Below, piece by piece: positions 19,147 through 28,250 of a stretch of DNA of 64,000 bases; position 1 is the first letter of the stretch; each line of letters starts with the position of its first letter. The position numbers and the translations under genes are program-made. The notes beneath the pieces were generated by a model that was not told the origin of the DNA, did not search any database, and saw only the letters and a list, made by a program, of their open reading frames with translations. Source of the DNA: Flavobacteriales bacterium (GTDB taxonomy: Bacteria > Bacteroidota > Bacteroidia > Flavobacteriales_F > PHOS-HE28); contig JADJAA010000002.1 in assembly GCA_016704485.1 (NCBI GenBank), forward strand, positions 1 through 64,000, written 5' to 3'.

Positions 19147-20082
19147 ATGCAGGAAAAAAGGAACATACTTATTACCGGTGGTGCCGGATTTATCGGGTCT
19201 GAACTAGGCCGGTTATTGAGTACGGATGGTCACACGGTGCATGTATTGGATGATCTTTCGTTCGGTAGGAGAGCCTTGGCCGGTGTTCCGGATGAGCGCT
19301 TCTACAAGGTTGACATTCGGGATCGTAAAGCGGTCCTTGAAGTGATCCAGCGTATTCAGCCGGATTGGGTACTACACTTGGCTGCGATCCACTTCATTCC
19401 GTTCTGCAATCAACACCCGGTTGAAGCTGCGGATATCAATATCAACGGAACCATCCATGTGCTGGACGCATGTGCAAAAACATCTTCCGTGAAGCAAGTG
19501 TTCTTCGCCAGCACGGCTGCGGTTTATCCGATCTCGGACGGAGCTGTTGATGAGGAACACATCACCGGACCAATGGATATTTATGGAACCACGAAGCTCG
19601 CAGGTGAACGCTTGGTCGGTGAGTTCCACTATCGTACGGGTATTCCGGCGATCATCGGAAGGTTCTTCAATGCATTCGGACCCAATGAGACCAATGCGCA
19701 TTTGATACCGGAGATCCAGAAGCAAGTGTTAGCAGGCGCCCGTACATTGAAGTTGGGCAACTTGGACCCAAAACGCGATTTCGTTCATACTTCCGATATG
19801 GGCCGTGCAATGCGTGCCTTGTTGACGAAAGGGCTTAAAGGAAACCCGAAATTCAACATTGGTCGAGGCATCGAATACAGCGTTCGCGAAGTAGTTGAAG
19901 CGTTCGAACGGCAACTCGGTGAAACCCTCACGATCGAAGTGGATCCAACAAGGGTGCGCAAAGTTGAACGGATGCACCTCCTAGCGAATGTATCCAAACT
20001 GAAGAAGGAGACGGGTTGGGAACCACAACAGGATCTCGACCAGGGTATTGCAACGTTATTGAAGGAAGTTCCTATCGGATAG
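19147..20082 (+). CDS. NAD-dependent sugar epimerase/dehydratase (extended SDR)
   Basis: About 311 residues from ATG 19147 (MQEKRNILITGGAGFIGSEL). It has the NAD-binding GGAGFIGS, the HLAAIHFIP region, FASTAAVYP with the catalytic Ser/Thr, and YGTTK providing the Tyr and Lys of the active site. These mark the UDP-glucose 4-epimerase-like extended SDR group. Its length is normal for the group. An upstream in-frame ATG at 19108 exists, but the promoter-like element between makes 19147 better. It interconverts a nucleotide sugar for the surrounding transferases; the exact substrate cannot be told. Confidence 0.9.
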   Translation: MQEKRNILITGGAGFIGSELGRLLSTDGHTVHVLDDLSFGRRALAGVPDERFYKVDIRDRKAVLEVIQRIQPDWVLHLAAIHFIPFCNQHPVEAADININGTIHVLDACAKTSSVKQVFFASTAAVYPISDGAVDEEHITGPMDIYGTTKLAGERLVGEFHYRTGIPAIIGRFFNAFGPNETNAHLIPEIQKQVLAGARTLKLGNLDPKRDFVHTSDMGRAMRALLTKGLKGNPKFNIGRGIEYSVREVVEAFERQLGETLTIEVDPTRVRKVERMHLLANVSKLKKETGWEPQQDLDQGIATLLKEVPIG

Positions 20083-20123
20083 GAGCCAGTTCAGGAAGCT
20101 CACCTGTTACTGCATTCTGAAAA

Positions 20124-21248
20124 TTGTCCAGTAAGATAAAAATAACGCTCTGCACGGATGGCGTCTTTCCGCATGCCATGGGCGGTATGCAGCGCCACTC
20201 AAGTCTGCTCGCTATGCATTTGGCGCAACGTGAAGATGTGGAATTGACCGTGCTTCATCCCCATACGGTCCCATTGTTCGATGCGAAATTGGGTATCAAG
20301 GAAGTGCACGTTCCACCGATAGATCCGGAGAAATTATACTTGCGCGAATTGTGGCGCTACAGTGCTGCGGTTGCCCAAGTGCTGGATAGGGTCGGAGGTG
20401 ATGTGATCATGTCCCAAGGATTCTGTGTTTGGAAGGATGTCGATCGATTCAAGGGTCGCTTGATCGTGCATCCACATGGTCTCGAAATGTTCCAAGGATT
20501 GACCGTGAAGGATAAACTGATAGGACTTCCATTCCGCATGTTACTTCGCTATTTGGTAGCAAGGAGTCGTGTGACGATCTCGTTAGGCGGTAAGCTGACG
20601 GGTATATTGAATAAGTTGGCGAAAGGCACAACCGGAAAGATCGCAGTACTTCCCAATGCAGTTGAAGTTCCTTCCGTACAAGTAATTCAGGATCGGAACG
20701 CAACGCTGCGGATCCTTTTCGTTGGTCGGTTCGCGTTCAACAAAGGCATCGATGTGCTGATGTCGGTAGCTGAACGGCTCGTTGCCGAAGGACATGGTGG
20801 CCGACTACAGTTTGAATTGGCTGGAAGTGGATCATTACTGGAGCATTTCAAGAGCAAAGGACTTCCATCGAACGTACAATTACTGGGGCGTGTGGAGGAC
20901 GATGAACTGTTTGCGCTATACACCCAATGCGATGCGTTCCTCTTGCCGACCCGTTTCGAAGGAATGCCCACGGTGGTATTGGAGGCCATGGCGCGAAGCA
21001 TGCCAATTATCGTGAGCGATGTTGGTGCAACCGCTGAATTGGTTGGCCGGGACAATGGCTGGCTTCTCCCACCCGGTGACGCTGATGCACTCTATCGCGC
21101 ACTGATCGAGTTCATGGAGCTCACTCAGTCGGAGCGAGCGATTCTTGGTGCTCGTTCCTTGGCGCGGGTGCAAGCGGATTTCACATGGCCGAAGGTCACC
21201 GAACGGACAGTGGAATTGTTCAGGAATATTGTTTCAACACAAAGTTGA
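20124..21248 (+). CDS. GT4 glycosyltransferase
   Basis: A 374-residue retaining GT-B transferase. N-terminal: TDGVFPHAMGGMQRHSSLLA, a donor-side glycine motif. C-terminal: ILFVGRFAFNKGIDVLMSVA, LLGRVEDDELFALY, LLPTRFEGMPTVVLEAMARS with the conserved Glu pair, and VGATAELVG. The start is probably TTG at 20124, since no ATG is available before the conserved beginning; an upstream ATT is less likely. It belongs to the rightward polysaccharide run. Confidence 0.9.
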   Translation: MSSKIKITLCTDGVFPHAMGGMQRHSSLLAMHLAQREDVELTVLHPHTVPLFDAKLGIKEVHVPPIDPEKLYLRELWRYSAAVAQVLDRVGGDVIMSQGFCVWKDVDRFKGRLIVHPHGLEMFQGLTVKDKLIGLPFRMLLRYLVARSRVTISLGGKLTGILNKLAKGTTGKIAVLPNAVEVPSVQVIQDRNATLRILFVGRFAFNKGIDVLMSVAERLVAEGHGGRLQFELAGSGSLLEHFKSKGLPSNVQLLGRVEDDELFALYTQCDAFLLPTRFEGMPTVVLEAMARSMPIIVSDVGATAELVGRDNGWLLPPGDADALYRALIEFMELTQSERAILGARSLARVQADFTWPKVTERTVELFRNIVSTQS

Positions 21249-21445
21249 GCAGAGCCGATAAGCGCCTCGTATTTACCTTTCGCAAGACCTATGGCAACCC
21301 ACTCCTCAGTCCTGATCGTTGATGACGCTTATCGATTCTGGTGTATCAATGAAGTTGGAGTCAAGTCGGATAATTCGAGAATGTCAGTTCTGTTTGCGTT
21401 AAAGGATGAACTCGCCTTGGTTGAGATCGTTTTGAATTGCGGCAT

Positions 21446-22447
21446 ATGAAAGATCCTGTTTCCTTCGCTCGCAGCGAGGCGCCGTTGGTCTCAGTAATAA
21501 TCCCGAGTTATAACAAGCGGGATTATATCGTGGACACCATAGCATCGGTGCAAGCACAGACCTATGGCAATTGGGAACTGCTTGTCGTGGATGATGTTTC
21601 CACGGATGGTACGGTAGATCTGATACGGGAGATTGCAAAAAGTGACCCCCGGATCTCGGTGGATGTGTTGGACAAGAATTCTGGAGCGAACCGCTGTCGG
21701 AACTACGGTCTCGCGAAAGCGAAAGGGCATTATGTAATTTTCCTGGATGCCGATGATCAACTGGCCCCTCATTGCCTAGGCACTCGTGTAAGTGCAATGA
21801 TCCGCACCAAGGATCCGGATATGGGCGTGTTCACCATGCGCGTATTCAGGCATCGGTTAGGTGATGACACACGACGTTGGGTTCCCAAACACAAAAAGCC
21901 GCTACGGGATTTTTTTCGTCACGATCTTCCGTGGCAAACAATGCAACCGATATGGAAGAAAGAATTCGTTAAACAGTTAGGCGGATTCGATGAAGGTTTT
22001 GCCCGACATCAGGATGTGGAACTGCATACGCGTGCACTCATGTTACCTTCCGTACGGGTAGAACAATTCCCCGGCCCTATTGATTGCTATTATCGTGTAG
22101 GCGAAGAAAGAAGGTCTGACGGTATTGCGCGAAGATCTGAGAAACTAGTGGATGCCACGCTGCATTATTATGAACGATTCATGCCTGATGCGGATCGATT
22201 GGGTATGCGCAGCGCGTTGGTCGGTACGTTGCACAGGATCCAACTTCAGCTACTGTACCACGGACGTGAAGAACAGATCTCGAGAGCTGAATTAACACAG
22301 CTTGAGAAACGGCTCTTCCCAAAAGAGATCTGGCGTTCAATTCCACTATGGAAGCGGTTCCTTTTTCGGGTCTCACGGGTGTTCAACATGGCGCCTATCC
22401 GTATCCCTGGAGTTAATAAGACCATCGGCGCACTTCTGGTGCAGTAA
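21446..22447 (+). CDS. GT2 glycosyltransferase
   Basis: About 333 residues from ATG 21446 (MKDPVSFARSEAPLVSVIIP). Motifs: SYNKRDYIVDTIASV, VDDVSTDGTVDLIRE, SGANRCRNYGLAKAKGHYV and FLDADDQLAP. The C-terminal tail is long and basic, without membrane segments. It ends two bases before the stop of the convergent GT2 on the other strand, so the two genes share one termination zone. The sugar donor is unknown. Confidence 0.9.
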   Translation: MKDPVSFARSEAPLVSVIIPSYNKRDYIVDTIASVQAQTYGNWELLVVDDVSTDGTVDLIREIAKSDPRISVDVLDKNSGANRCRNYGLAKAKGHYVIFLDADDQLAPHCLGTRVSAMIRTKDPDMGVFTMRVFRHRLGDDTRRWVPKHKKPLRDFFRHDLPWQTMQPIWKKEFVKQLGGFDEGFARHQDVELHTRALMLPSVRVEQFPGPIDCYYRVGEERRSDGIARRSEKLVDATLHYYERFMPDADRLGMRSALVGTLHRIQLQLLYHGREEQISRAELTQLEKRLFPKEIWRSIPLWKRFLFRVSRVFNMAPIRIPGVNKTIGALLVQ

Positions 22448-22449
22448 CC

Positions 22450-23379
22450 CTAAGATCTCGTGATCAAGGCTCTGATCCTCTGTGCGCCACGGAACCCAAA
22501 AAGTCTGTGAAGCACTATGTAGGAACGGCCGGAGGTTGGGGAAACTGAAGGCTGGAAATCAGAAGGTAGAAGTGTCTTGTGATAGCTCAATGCAGCTTTT
22601 GGGTCATGTGCATAGAGAATACGGATACTATCAAAGATCACTTGCCAATAGGGTTGAAGGTCCCGACCATCGTTCAAGGATCGGACGTGATCCATCATTC
22701 GACCACGAAGTTCAACGAAACGCGCCCAATTCCTTGCGAGGTTGGTATGTGAAATGCTATCATTCCGCTTATGGACCAAAGTATTCACAGCAGGGTCATG
22801 AACGATCGATCCGCCATTCTTGATCATCCGGAACAGGAGGTCATATTCTTGGCTACTCCCAAGGGTAGCATCCCATCCCCCAGCATCCTGAACGGCGCTG
22901 CGTTTCCATAATATCGCTGAAGTGATACCCAGGCCGTGTTGCATTACATCCGACCAAGCATCGCGATCTTCATTCTTTTGGATCACGTCGCGCACGAATA
23001 CGCCAGTGGGAGAGATGATCCGATAACTCGCAACGACCAGGTCAGGACCGTTGTTCGCGTTCACAAGCAGCGCTTGCCGGTGTAGTTTTTCGGGAAGCAG
23101 TTCATCGTCGGCATCCAGGAATTGGATATACGTACCATCTGCGTGTTGAAGGCCTGCATTCCGCGCTTGAGCCGCTCCACTATTGGATTGTTCGATCAAT
23201 TTCAATTCGATTCCAACCGGTACCGGTGTCGAACGGATCAGATCCACAGTCGTATCGGTACTACCGTCGTCGACCAAGATCACCTGAAGTGGTGCGTAGG
23301 TTTGACTGAACACACTTTCCAAACATCGCGTAATGTATTCTGCCGCATTGTAACAAGGTATGATGATCGAAATGGTCAT
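22450..23379 (-). CDS. GT2 glycosyltransferase
   Basis: A 309-residue transferase read leftward: MTISIIIPCYNAAEYITRCL, LVDDGSTDTTVDLIR, SGAAQARNAGLQHADGTYI and FLDADDELLPEKLHRQ. It lies downstream of the B cassette of exported proteins, 51 bases after its last stop, and could be the last gene of that operon. This would tie the cassette to glycan synthesis; the link is by position only. Confidence 0.9.
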   Translation of the reverse strand: MTISIIIPCYNAAEYITRCLESVFSQTYAPLQVILVDDGSTDTTVDLIRSTPVPVGIELKLIEQSNSGAAQARNAGLQHADGTYIQFLDADDELLPEKLHRQALLVNANNGPDLVVASYRIISPTGVFVRDVIQKNEDRDAWSDVMQHGLGITSAILWKRSAVQDAGGWDATLGSSQEYDLLFRMIKNGGSIVHDPAVNTLVHKRNDSISHTNLARNWARFVELRGRMMDHVRSLNDGRDLQPYWQVIFDSIRILYAHDPKAALSYHKTLLPSDFQPSVSPTSGRSYIVLHRLFGFRGAQRIRALITRS

Positions 23380-23430
23380 GGAACGTTGCTCGGGGTTGAT
23401 CGATCTTTCATTGGTATCGGTCGAAATGGC

Positions 23431-24216
23431 TCATCGTGAAAAACAGCAACGGAACCGAGCAGGTACAGCTACTGGGCCATTGCCACGCGCTATGCAGGAT
23501 TGATATCCGGCCCAGCGTGCATGGCCGTCTTCATTAGCAGAGTCATTGGTCCATTCCCACGCAGTGGACATACTGGAAATATTAAGTTCATCGCTTACAG
23601 TGCAAGCTGAATACCACTCCGCCCATGAACACAACCGCAGACCAACCGAGTCACAAGCCTGTATGGCATCAAAGAAGGTCATCGGGTTTCCAAGGAAAAG
23701 TTCATTCGCTATGCAGAACTGATCAGTTACGGCCACAGTGGCGGTCGGGCAGTTACGCCTTTCGTTCACTGTGCCATTCATTACTTGGAATGCATTACCA
23801 TCGAACACCACGGAGAGAAAAGTCGATACCTGGAAATCGTCACCATCTACCGGCTGATCCGGGCCATATCGAACTGGAAATGGACCATGTCCGTTAACCA
23901 AAAGTTCAACCGCTCCAGGAATTGATAGTGGTGTGCGGAGTACTAATTGCATCCCGACGGTAGGTGGTCCGGTCGATCCATTTACCGTAACGTTCCAGTC
24001 ATTAGCTGAAGATAAAGCGAGCTTATGGGTGCCATCTTGTTCTATTCCTGCTTGTAATGCGGCATTTTCTTCAGTGGTTGAGTCCAACCCGGTGACTTGT
24101 TTATCTGCAATGCCAATACCTTGTAATATGATCTCCGCATCTACTTTGACCTGAGCGTTCGTAGCCCAGGATGCGATCAATGCGATTGATAGAATGAAGG
24201 TGCGGATGGGTCGCAT
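23431..24216 (-). CDS. Exported cassette protein B3 (tail-fibre-like / lectin-like)
   Basis: Intact 261-residue partner of A3. Signal peptide (FILSIALIASWATNAQ), then IILQGIGIADKQVTGL and a middle domain with AVELLVNGHGPFPVRYGPDQ and SVVFDGNAFQVMNG. The C-terminal lectin/FGE-like domain has CPTATVAVTDQFC, MTFFDAIQACDSVGLRLCSW, WEWTNDSANEDGHARW and a final RFRCCFSR. The end pattern (RFRCC plus two residues) is shared across the family. It starts three bases after the stop of B2, in an operon of four genes. No sorting domain. Function is not known. Confidence 0.8.
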   Translation of the reverse strand: MRPIRTFILSIALIASWATNAQVKVDAEIILQGIGIADKQVTGLDSTTEENAALQAGIEQDGTHKLALSSANDWNVTVNGSTGPPTVGMQLVLRTPLSIPGAVELLVNGHGPFPVRYGPDQPVDGDDFQVSTFLSVVFDGNAFQVMNGTVNERRNCPTATVAVTDQFCIANELFLGNPMTFFDAIQACDSVGLRLCSWAEWYSACTVSDELNISSMSTAWEWTNDSANEDGHARWAGYQSCIARGNGPVAVPARFRCCFSR

Positions 24217-24219
24217 TGC

Positions 24220-25008
24220 TCACTGGCGGATATGATAACAACAACGTGTTGCTCCCGGAACAATATCCAACGTAGGCACCGAGCGCTGGCCCATGCATGA
24301 AGTACCACCTGCCTGTCCCAGCGTATGCGTGTGGTTTGCGGTATCATCCACCCATTCCCAATTCAATAGGACATCGCCAAGGGGAGGGTCAGTATGAGTG
24401 CATGCTAAAAAGAACTCCTGCCATGTACAAAGTCTTCCGCCCTTGGATGCACAATGGTCTATGGCCTCGTAATAGAGTGTAGTATTCAGAACCGTACTAT
24501 CCACGCAAACTTGAGTGTTGAGTTGAACGGTTCTCGCTGGACAACCGCGGCGGCTTGGTGCTGTAAGGGTAAACACGCCATCGCTCAATACCAATTCGCA
24601 GATCGCTCCAGCTTCGATCTGACCGGCCACCGGATCTATGCCATCACCACGCAGTAGCGGATATGGGTTCAATTCATTGATCCGCACAAAGACCGGGCCT
24701 GAGATTTCCTGTGTTGCAATAAATCGGAGCATGGTGCCACTGGCCAGTGGGCCGGATGTAGGATCCATAGATAGTTCGAAGGTATCCGCATTTAACACTG
24801 CTATGCACCAATGCGCCATTCCGGACACGGCATGACCCACGGTTATCAATTGATCAGCAGAAGTTGGTGAAGCAATTCCATCGATACCACGTTGACCAGT
24901 GGGTCCAGTGAATTGGAGGGGCACATCGATCCCGACCTGCGCTACACAGGGGCTGATCGTCAGAAAGCTTATTGGCAAGAGCCACTTCATTATCTGTTGG
25001 AACAGCAT
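24220..25008 (-). CDS. Exported cassette protein B2 (tail-fibre-like / lectin-like)
   Basis: Intact 262-residue partner of A2. Signal peptide (LPISFLTISPCVAQ), LQFTGPTGQRGIDGIASP, and a middle domain ending AGAICELVLSDGVFTL. The C-terminal domain reads CPARTVQLNTQVCVDS, YEAIDHCASKGGRLCTWQEF, WEWVDDTANHTHT and ATRCCYHIRQ. Its start overlaps the end of B1 by 19 bases, the same overlap as A1/A2. The A2 sequence, once repaired, aligns along its full length. Unknown function; export is clear from the signal peptide. Confidence 0.8.
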   Translation of the reverse strand: MLFQQIMKWLLPISFLTISPCVAQVGIDVPLQFTGPTGQRGIDGIASPTSADQLITVGHAVSGMAHWCIAVLNADTFELSMDPTSGPLASGTMLRFIATQEISGPVFVRINELNPYPLLRGDGIDPVAGQIEAGAICELVLSDGVFTLTAPSRRGCPARTVQLNTQVCVDSTVLNTTLYYEAIDHCASKGGRLCTWQEFFLACTHTDPPLGDVLLNWEWVDDTANHTHTLGQAGGTSCMGQRSVPTLDIVPGATRCCYHIRQ

Positions 25009-25781
25009 CGGTACCCGGCATAACCTAAGGCTGGTATGGTAGAACCGTAACCACAGCCAGCCCCGGGTATAAGTGTTTGCCCATCGAATCCTATACCTAC
25101 AGTTTTTGCATCGCCGATGTTATTCCCAGCACTATCCACCCATTCCATATTGGGTACTGTAGACATGAAATTTACATCGGCGCGACATGCAGCGATCCAT
25201 TCTGTGTACCTGCAAAGTCGTGCACCACCTGCTGCACAGAATCCCACGGCCTCGAAAAAAGTCGCAGTGTCATGGGCTTGGGTTTCTATACAGAGGTCAA
25301 CTCCAACTGCCTTATAACCTGAACGACAAGGAATCGTTATTTCACTGATCAGAACGAAATACTGGCCGTCAAAAACAAAACGAGCAGGGATGTCCGGTAG
25401 TAACACCGCACTGTCCAATGGCGTACCATTGAATGTTCGGATCGGCATTGCGCCAAGGCCATTAAGGTCCAATTGAGCATTGGCCGAATTTGCAGAACCT
25501 GGGGTCACAGTAACCACCATGCCTTCCGCATAAAGCAATGGTGAAGGAACAAGGTCGGCAGAAATTATTGTGTTACCCGTACCCACTGCAAAAGTGGTGC
25601 TCATTTCCCGTGAAGAGCGAAGTGAAATTCCTGCATCTCTGATCTGTGGTTCTGCAACTCCACTAACATGGCGGTCACTTTCCAATGTCGCATTCAATTC
25701 CAAACGCACCGGTACATCCAATTGGGCGTTTGCGATCAAAGGCCAAACAGTCGAAAACAAGACTATGGCCCTAAGGATCAT
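24990..25781 (-). CDS. Exported cassette protein B1 (tail-fibre-like / lectin-like)
   Basis: Intact 263-residue partner of A1. Signal peptide (IVLFSTVWPLIANAQ), LELNATLESDRHVSGVAEP, then the middle domain: MVVTVTPGSANSANAQLDLN, GLGAMPIRTFNGTPLDSA and FVFDGQYFVLIS. The C-terminal domain reads IPCRSGYKAVGVDLCIET, FFEAVGFCAAGGARLCRYTE, MEWVDSAGNN and GYAGYRCCSNR. Its ATG overlaps the stop of the T9SS gene upstream by four bases (ATGA), so it is translated from the same message. Confidence 0.8.
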   Translation of the reverse strand: MILRAIVLFSTVWPLIANAQLDVPVRLELNATLESDRHVSGVAEPQIRDAGISLRSSREMSTTFAVGTGNTIISADLVPSPLLYAEGMVVTVTPGSANSANAQLDLNGLGAMPIRTFNGTPLDSAVLLPDIPARFVFDGQYFVLISEITIPCRSGYKAVGVDLCIETQAHDTATFFEAVGFCAAGGARLCRYTEWIAACRADVNFMSTVPNMEWVDSAGNNIGDAKTVGIGFDGQTLIPGAGCGYGSTIPALGYAGYRCCSNR

Positions 25782-26668
25782 AATTTAAGCAGGCGATAGC
25801 GAAGGGTCTCGTTCAAGCGCAGAACGAGCGCACCGGTGGGGTAGTCTGAAAGGTCGATAATGAACGATCGCTCGCTCAGTTGTGAATTACTTCCATCAAG
25901 CAATGCTCCGGTCGCAGAGAACAACTCCCACTTCGTAATGGTTGCGTTTCCGATCGATCTCACGTGCACTTGATCCAAGGTCGCGGTGGGGAAAACAGTG
26001 AAAGAGGAAGCACTGGCATATTCGGTCACTGAAACATTGATCACCTGCGAGAATAAGGTCAAATGATCCCATGGTCCGGGATCGGTCACCGTTACGAGTT
26101 GCGGCCCTACTTGTGAAATGCTGGGTAATGCGTACCAGTCGCCGGTCGGTAGAGGCGCTTTATGCATTACAAGATCGGATGCATCCGCACCGTTCAGCTC
26201 TGAAGTATCGTAATGCATCGCAATGTCCAGAACAGAACCCTGTACAGGGGCTGCGTCCAGCCGGTACCAACGTGCGATGCTCGGTATGGTGCCATTCGCC
26301 AACAAGGGTTCATGTCCACGCGTAACATCTACTGGCCCAAGGGCAGTGTTCATTGTAAGAGAAAGCCCAAGACCGGCGATATTATTATCGGTGAATGCCG
26401 AGCTGAGGTCGCGTGAGGCATGTTCCGTTCCTGTGCCTGTGATCGGTCCATTTGCTGGTTCGGTCAAAGTGGCTTCCGTACCGAATTCGATCAGGCCATC
26501 ATTCACTATGGAAGCACCCGAAATGATCTCAAAGTCCACTGGGCCAACAAGTTCAACAGTAGTACCAGATCCGATGGTCAAATTCCCACTTTGCAAGGTC
26601 ATGGTTTGTCCCTGCGTGTGTAGGGCAGCGAACATAGGGATCAACAGGAAGGTACGTGCACTGTACAT
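25778..26668 (-). CDS. T9SS-sorted secreted protein heading the B cassette
   Basis: About 296 residues from ATG 26668, chosen because it starts a clean signal peptide (MYSARTFLLIPMFAALHTQG) and lies just after a promoter-like element. The body is rich in Gly, Thr and Ser (SGNLTIGSGTTVELVGPVDF), suggesting a beta-rich surface protein. The last 80 residues look like a type A sorting domain: FTVFPTATLDQVHV, WELFSATGALL and LSDYPTGALVLRL. The usual YPNP is degraded to FPTA. It is first of a four-gene operon with B1-B2-B3. Function unknown. Confidence 0.7.
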   Translation of the reverse strand: MYSARTFLLIPMFAALHTQGQTMTLQSGNLTIGSGTTVELVGPVDFEIISGASIVNDGLIEFGTEATLTEPANGPITGTGTEHASRDLSSAFTDNNIAGLGLSLTMNTALGPVDVTRGHEPLLANGTIPSIARWYRLDAAPVQGSVLDIAMHYDTSELNGADASDLVMHKAPLPTGDWYALPSISQVGPQLVTVTDPGPWDHLTLFSQVINVSVTEYASASSFTVFPTATLDQVHVRSIGNATITKWELFSATGALLDGSNSQLSERSFIIDLSDYPTGALVLRLNETLRYRLLKL

Positions 26669-26673
26669 GTTGG

Positions 26674-26681
26674 CAAAGATA
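26674..26681 (-). promoter_or_regulatory. Candidate -7 element (TATCTTTG) for the B cassette operon
   Basis: TATCTTTG on the minus strand lies five bases upstream of ATG 26668 and matches TAnnTTTG. A very short leader or leaderless message is implied. Confidence 0.5.
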
Positions 26682-26723
26682 TATGGAAGAGATCGAAGTA
26701 AATGGCCGTGATCCAAGGTTGAA

Positions 26724-27848
26724 TTAGGACTTACCTGTTCCGGTTATTTCATCGTACAACTGCTCCAGGACCTTCGTGTTATTGGAAATGGAATGTTCTA
26801 ATTTTTTAAAGCTTTTCAAACCCTTGACGGCAATATCTTCAGGATGATCGAAAATGCCTCGCAAGGTCCGTTCTAATTCATCCGTCAGGTGATCGGAAAA
26901 TGAAATAAGGTCATTTTCGGTTTTAAGAATAGCATTTCCTAGTTCGTTTTTTTTGACATCTATACACCAACCGATGTCGGAATTGTTGATCTCAGGCAGT
27001 GCGCGAATGTTCGTTGAGATCACTGGGCAACCATACGACTGGGCTTCTAGAGCAGAATAGCCATATGTATCAGCATACGTAGGTAGCAGGGCGATATGCG
27101 TTTTCCTGAACAGTTCCAATACTTCAGGATTTGGAAGGGATGTATGGTGTGTGATATGGTCCGGGTAGCCTGAAATGATCTTTTTTACGAACTCCAGGTC
27201 ATTCAAAGTGCTCCGCGATGCATAGTCACCATAGTGCAGTTTTGATACAATGTTCAAATGCCAATCAGTCGTTCCATTCTTATAAAGCCTATCGAACGCA
27301 GTGAGCACTTCTTTACCTCCTTTTCGGAAAAAATCGCTGCCCACAATTGTGAATACGAGTTTGTCCTGTGCACCCTTTTTTATTGTCTCGATCGGCGGAC
27401 ATACCTGCGGAGGATGCAGTACCATTAGTTTCTCTTCTATGGTAGCCAATAGTTCCGAAGCGTTTTTGGTGACATAGGCCCGTTGTATATCGGCTGAGCA
27501 ATTAGATAATGCAATGATCTTTTTACACGAGGCACCTGCGATCAACTCCAGACCTTTGCGCGTGTTTTTGTTGCCCCAGCGAGGTAAGGATGTCTCGAAT
27601 GTGGTGACCCAAGGGGTTTTACCATAGCTGAGAGCATTGAAAAAATGGTACATCTCAACATTATGTATGTCAAGATCAGAAAATGAATTGCTGATCTTGA
27701 AATTACTGGAAGAAGCGAACTTGAAGTAAATGAATTCAGGTATTTTATAAAGATTGTATTTTTTCTCGACCCTATACTTCAGAAAAGGAAGACCATGAAA
27801 GTTTCGAGTTTGAGGATAGCCGGTAGAGTTCGTCCCAATAATTTTCAT
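26724..27848 (-). CDS. GT4 glycosyltransferase, AT-richer than neighbours
   Basis: About 374 residues from the second ATG (27848); the one at 27854 is also possible. N-terminal MKIIGTNSTGYPQTRNFHG and the C-terminal retaining signature: LVFTIVGSDFFRKGGKEVL, HIALLPTYADTYGYSALEAQ, SYGCPVISTNIRALPEIN. It is unusually rich in Lys, Asn, Phe and Ile (FIYFKFASSSNFKISNSFSD), with A/T runs not seen in the surrounding genes. This suggests arrival from another genome. It reads leftward toward the B operon, with 56 bases between. Sugar unknown. Confidence 0.88.
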   Translation of the reverse strand: MKIIGTNSTGYPQTRNFHGLPFLKYRVEKKYNLYKIPEFIYFKFASSSNFKISNSFSDLDIHNVEMYHFFNALSYGKTPWVTTFETSLPRWGNKNTRKGLELIAGASCKKIIALSNCSADIQRAYVTKNASELLATIEEKLMVLHPPQVCPPIETIKKGAQDKLVFTIVGSDFFRKGGKEVLTAFDRLYKNGTTDWHLNIVSKLHYGDYASRSTLNDLEFVKKIISGYPDHITHHTSLPNPEVLELFRKTHIALLPTYADTYGYSALEAQSYGCPVISTNIRALPEINNSDIGWCIDVKKNELGNAILKTENDLISFSDHLTDELERTLRGIFDHPEDIAVKGLKSFKKLEHSISNNTKVLEQLYDEITGTGKS

Positions 27849-27854
27849 CGCCAT

Positions 27855-28250
27855 CAGTTACACGGGAATGTGCGTTATGGTTTTTTCAATGGCCCTTCTT
27901 CCCAACGGTATCAAAGATATCCCATTTGGATTCGAGTACTCAGGAGTAGCGTGTAAGTGCGATCGGTTTTTACTCGTGCCATAAGCTTATCGGAAGGAGT
28001 TTCAGATGTACGTTATCCTTACTTTCATGCGGGAAAATGTTCTGCCAGGCTAACTTCCGATCGGTATAAGATCCAAAGCACAGAAACGTCTTAAGATCGA
28101 ACGAACAGAAGGAGGCAACCTTAGCAGGGAGGAATATGACGAATTGCACTAGTGACCGCGGACCTTAGGGTCCAATACTGAGCAATATGCCATTCGTGAT
28201 ATTCCCATATTGCCTGCCCAACGACTAGCTTTGGCACAAATCAACTGCGC
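27855..28250 (+). other. Intergenic region between divergent genes
   Basis: About 400 bases separating a leftward GT4 gene and the rightward CotH operon. I see no protein-like frame, RNA gene or strong hairpin. It should hold two divergent promoters, but no clear TAnnTTTG element was located with confidence. Confidence 0.5.
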
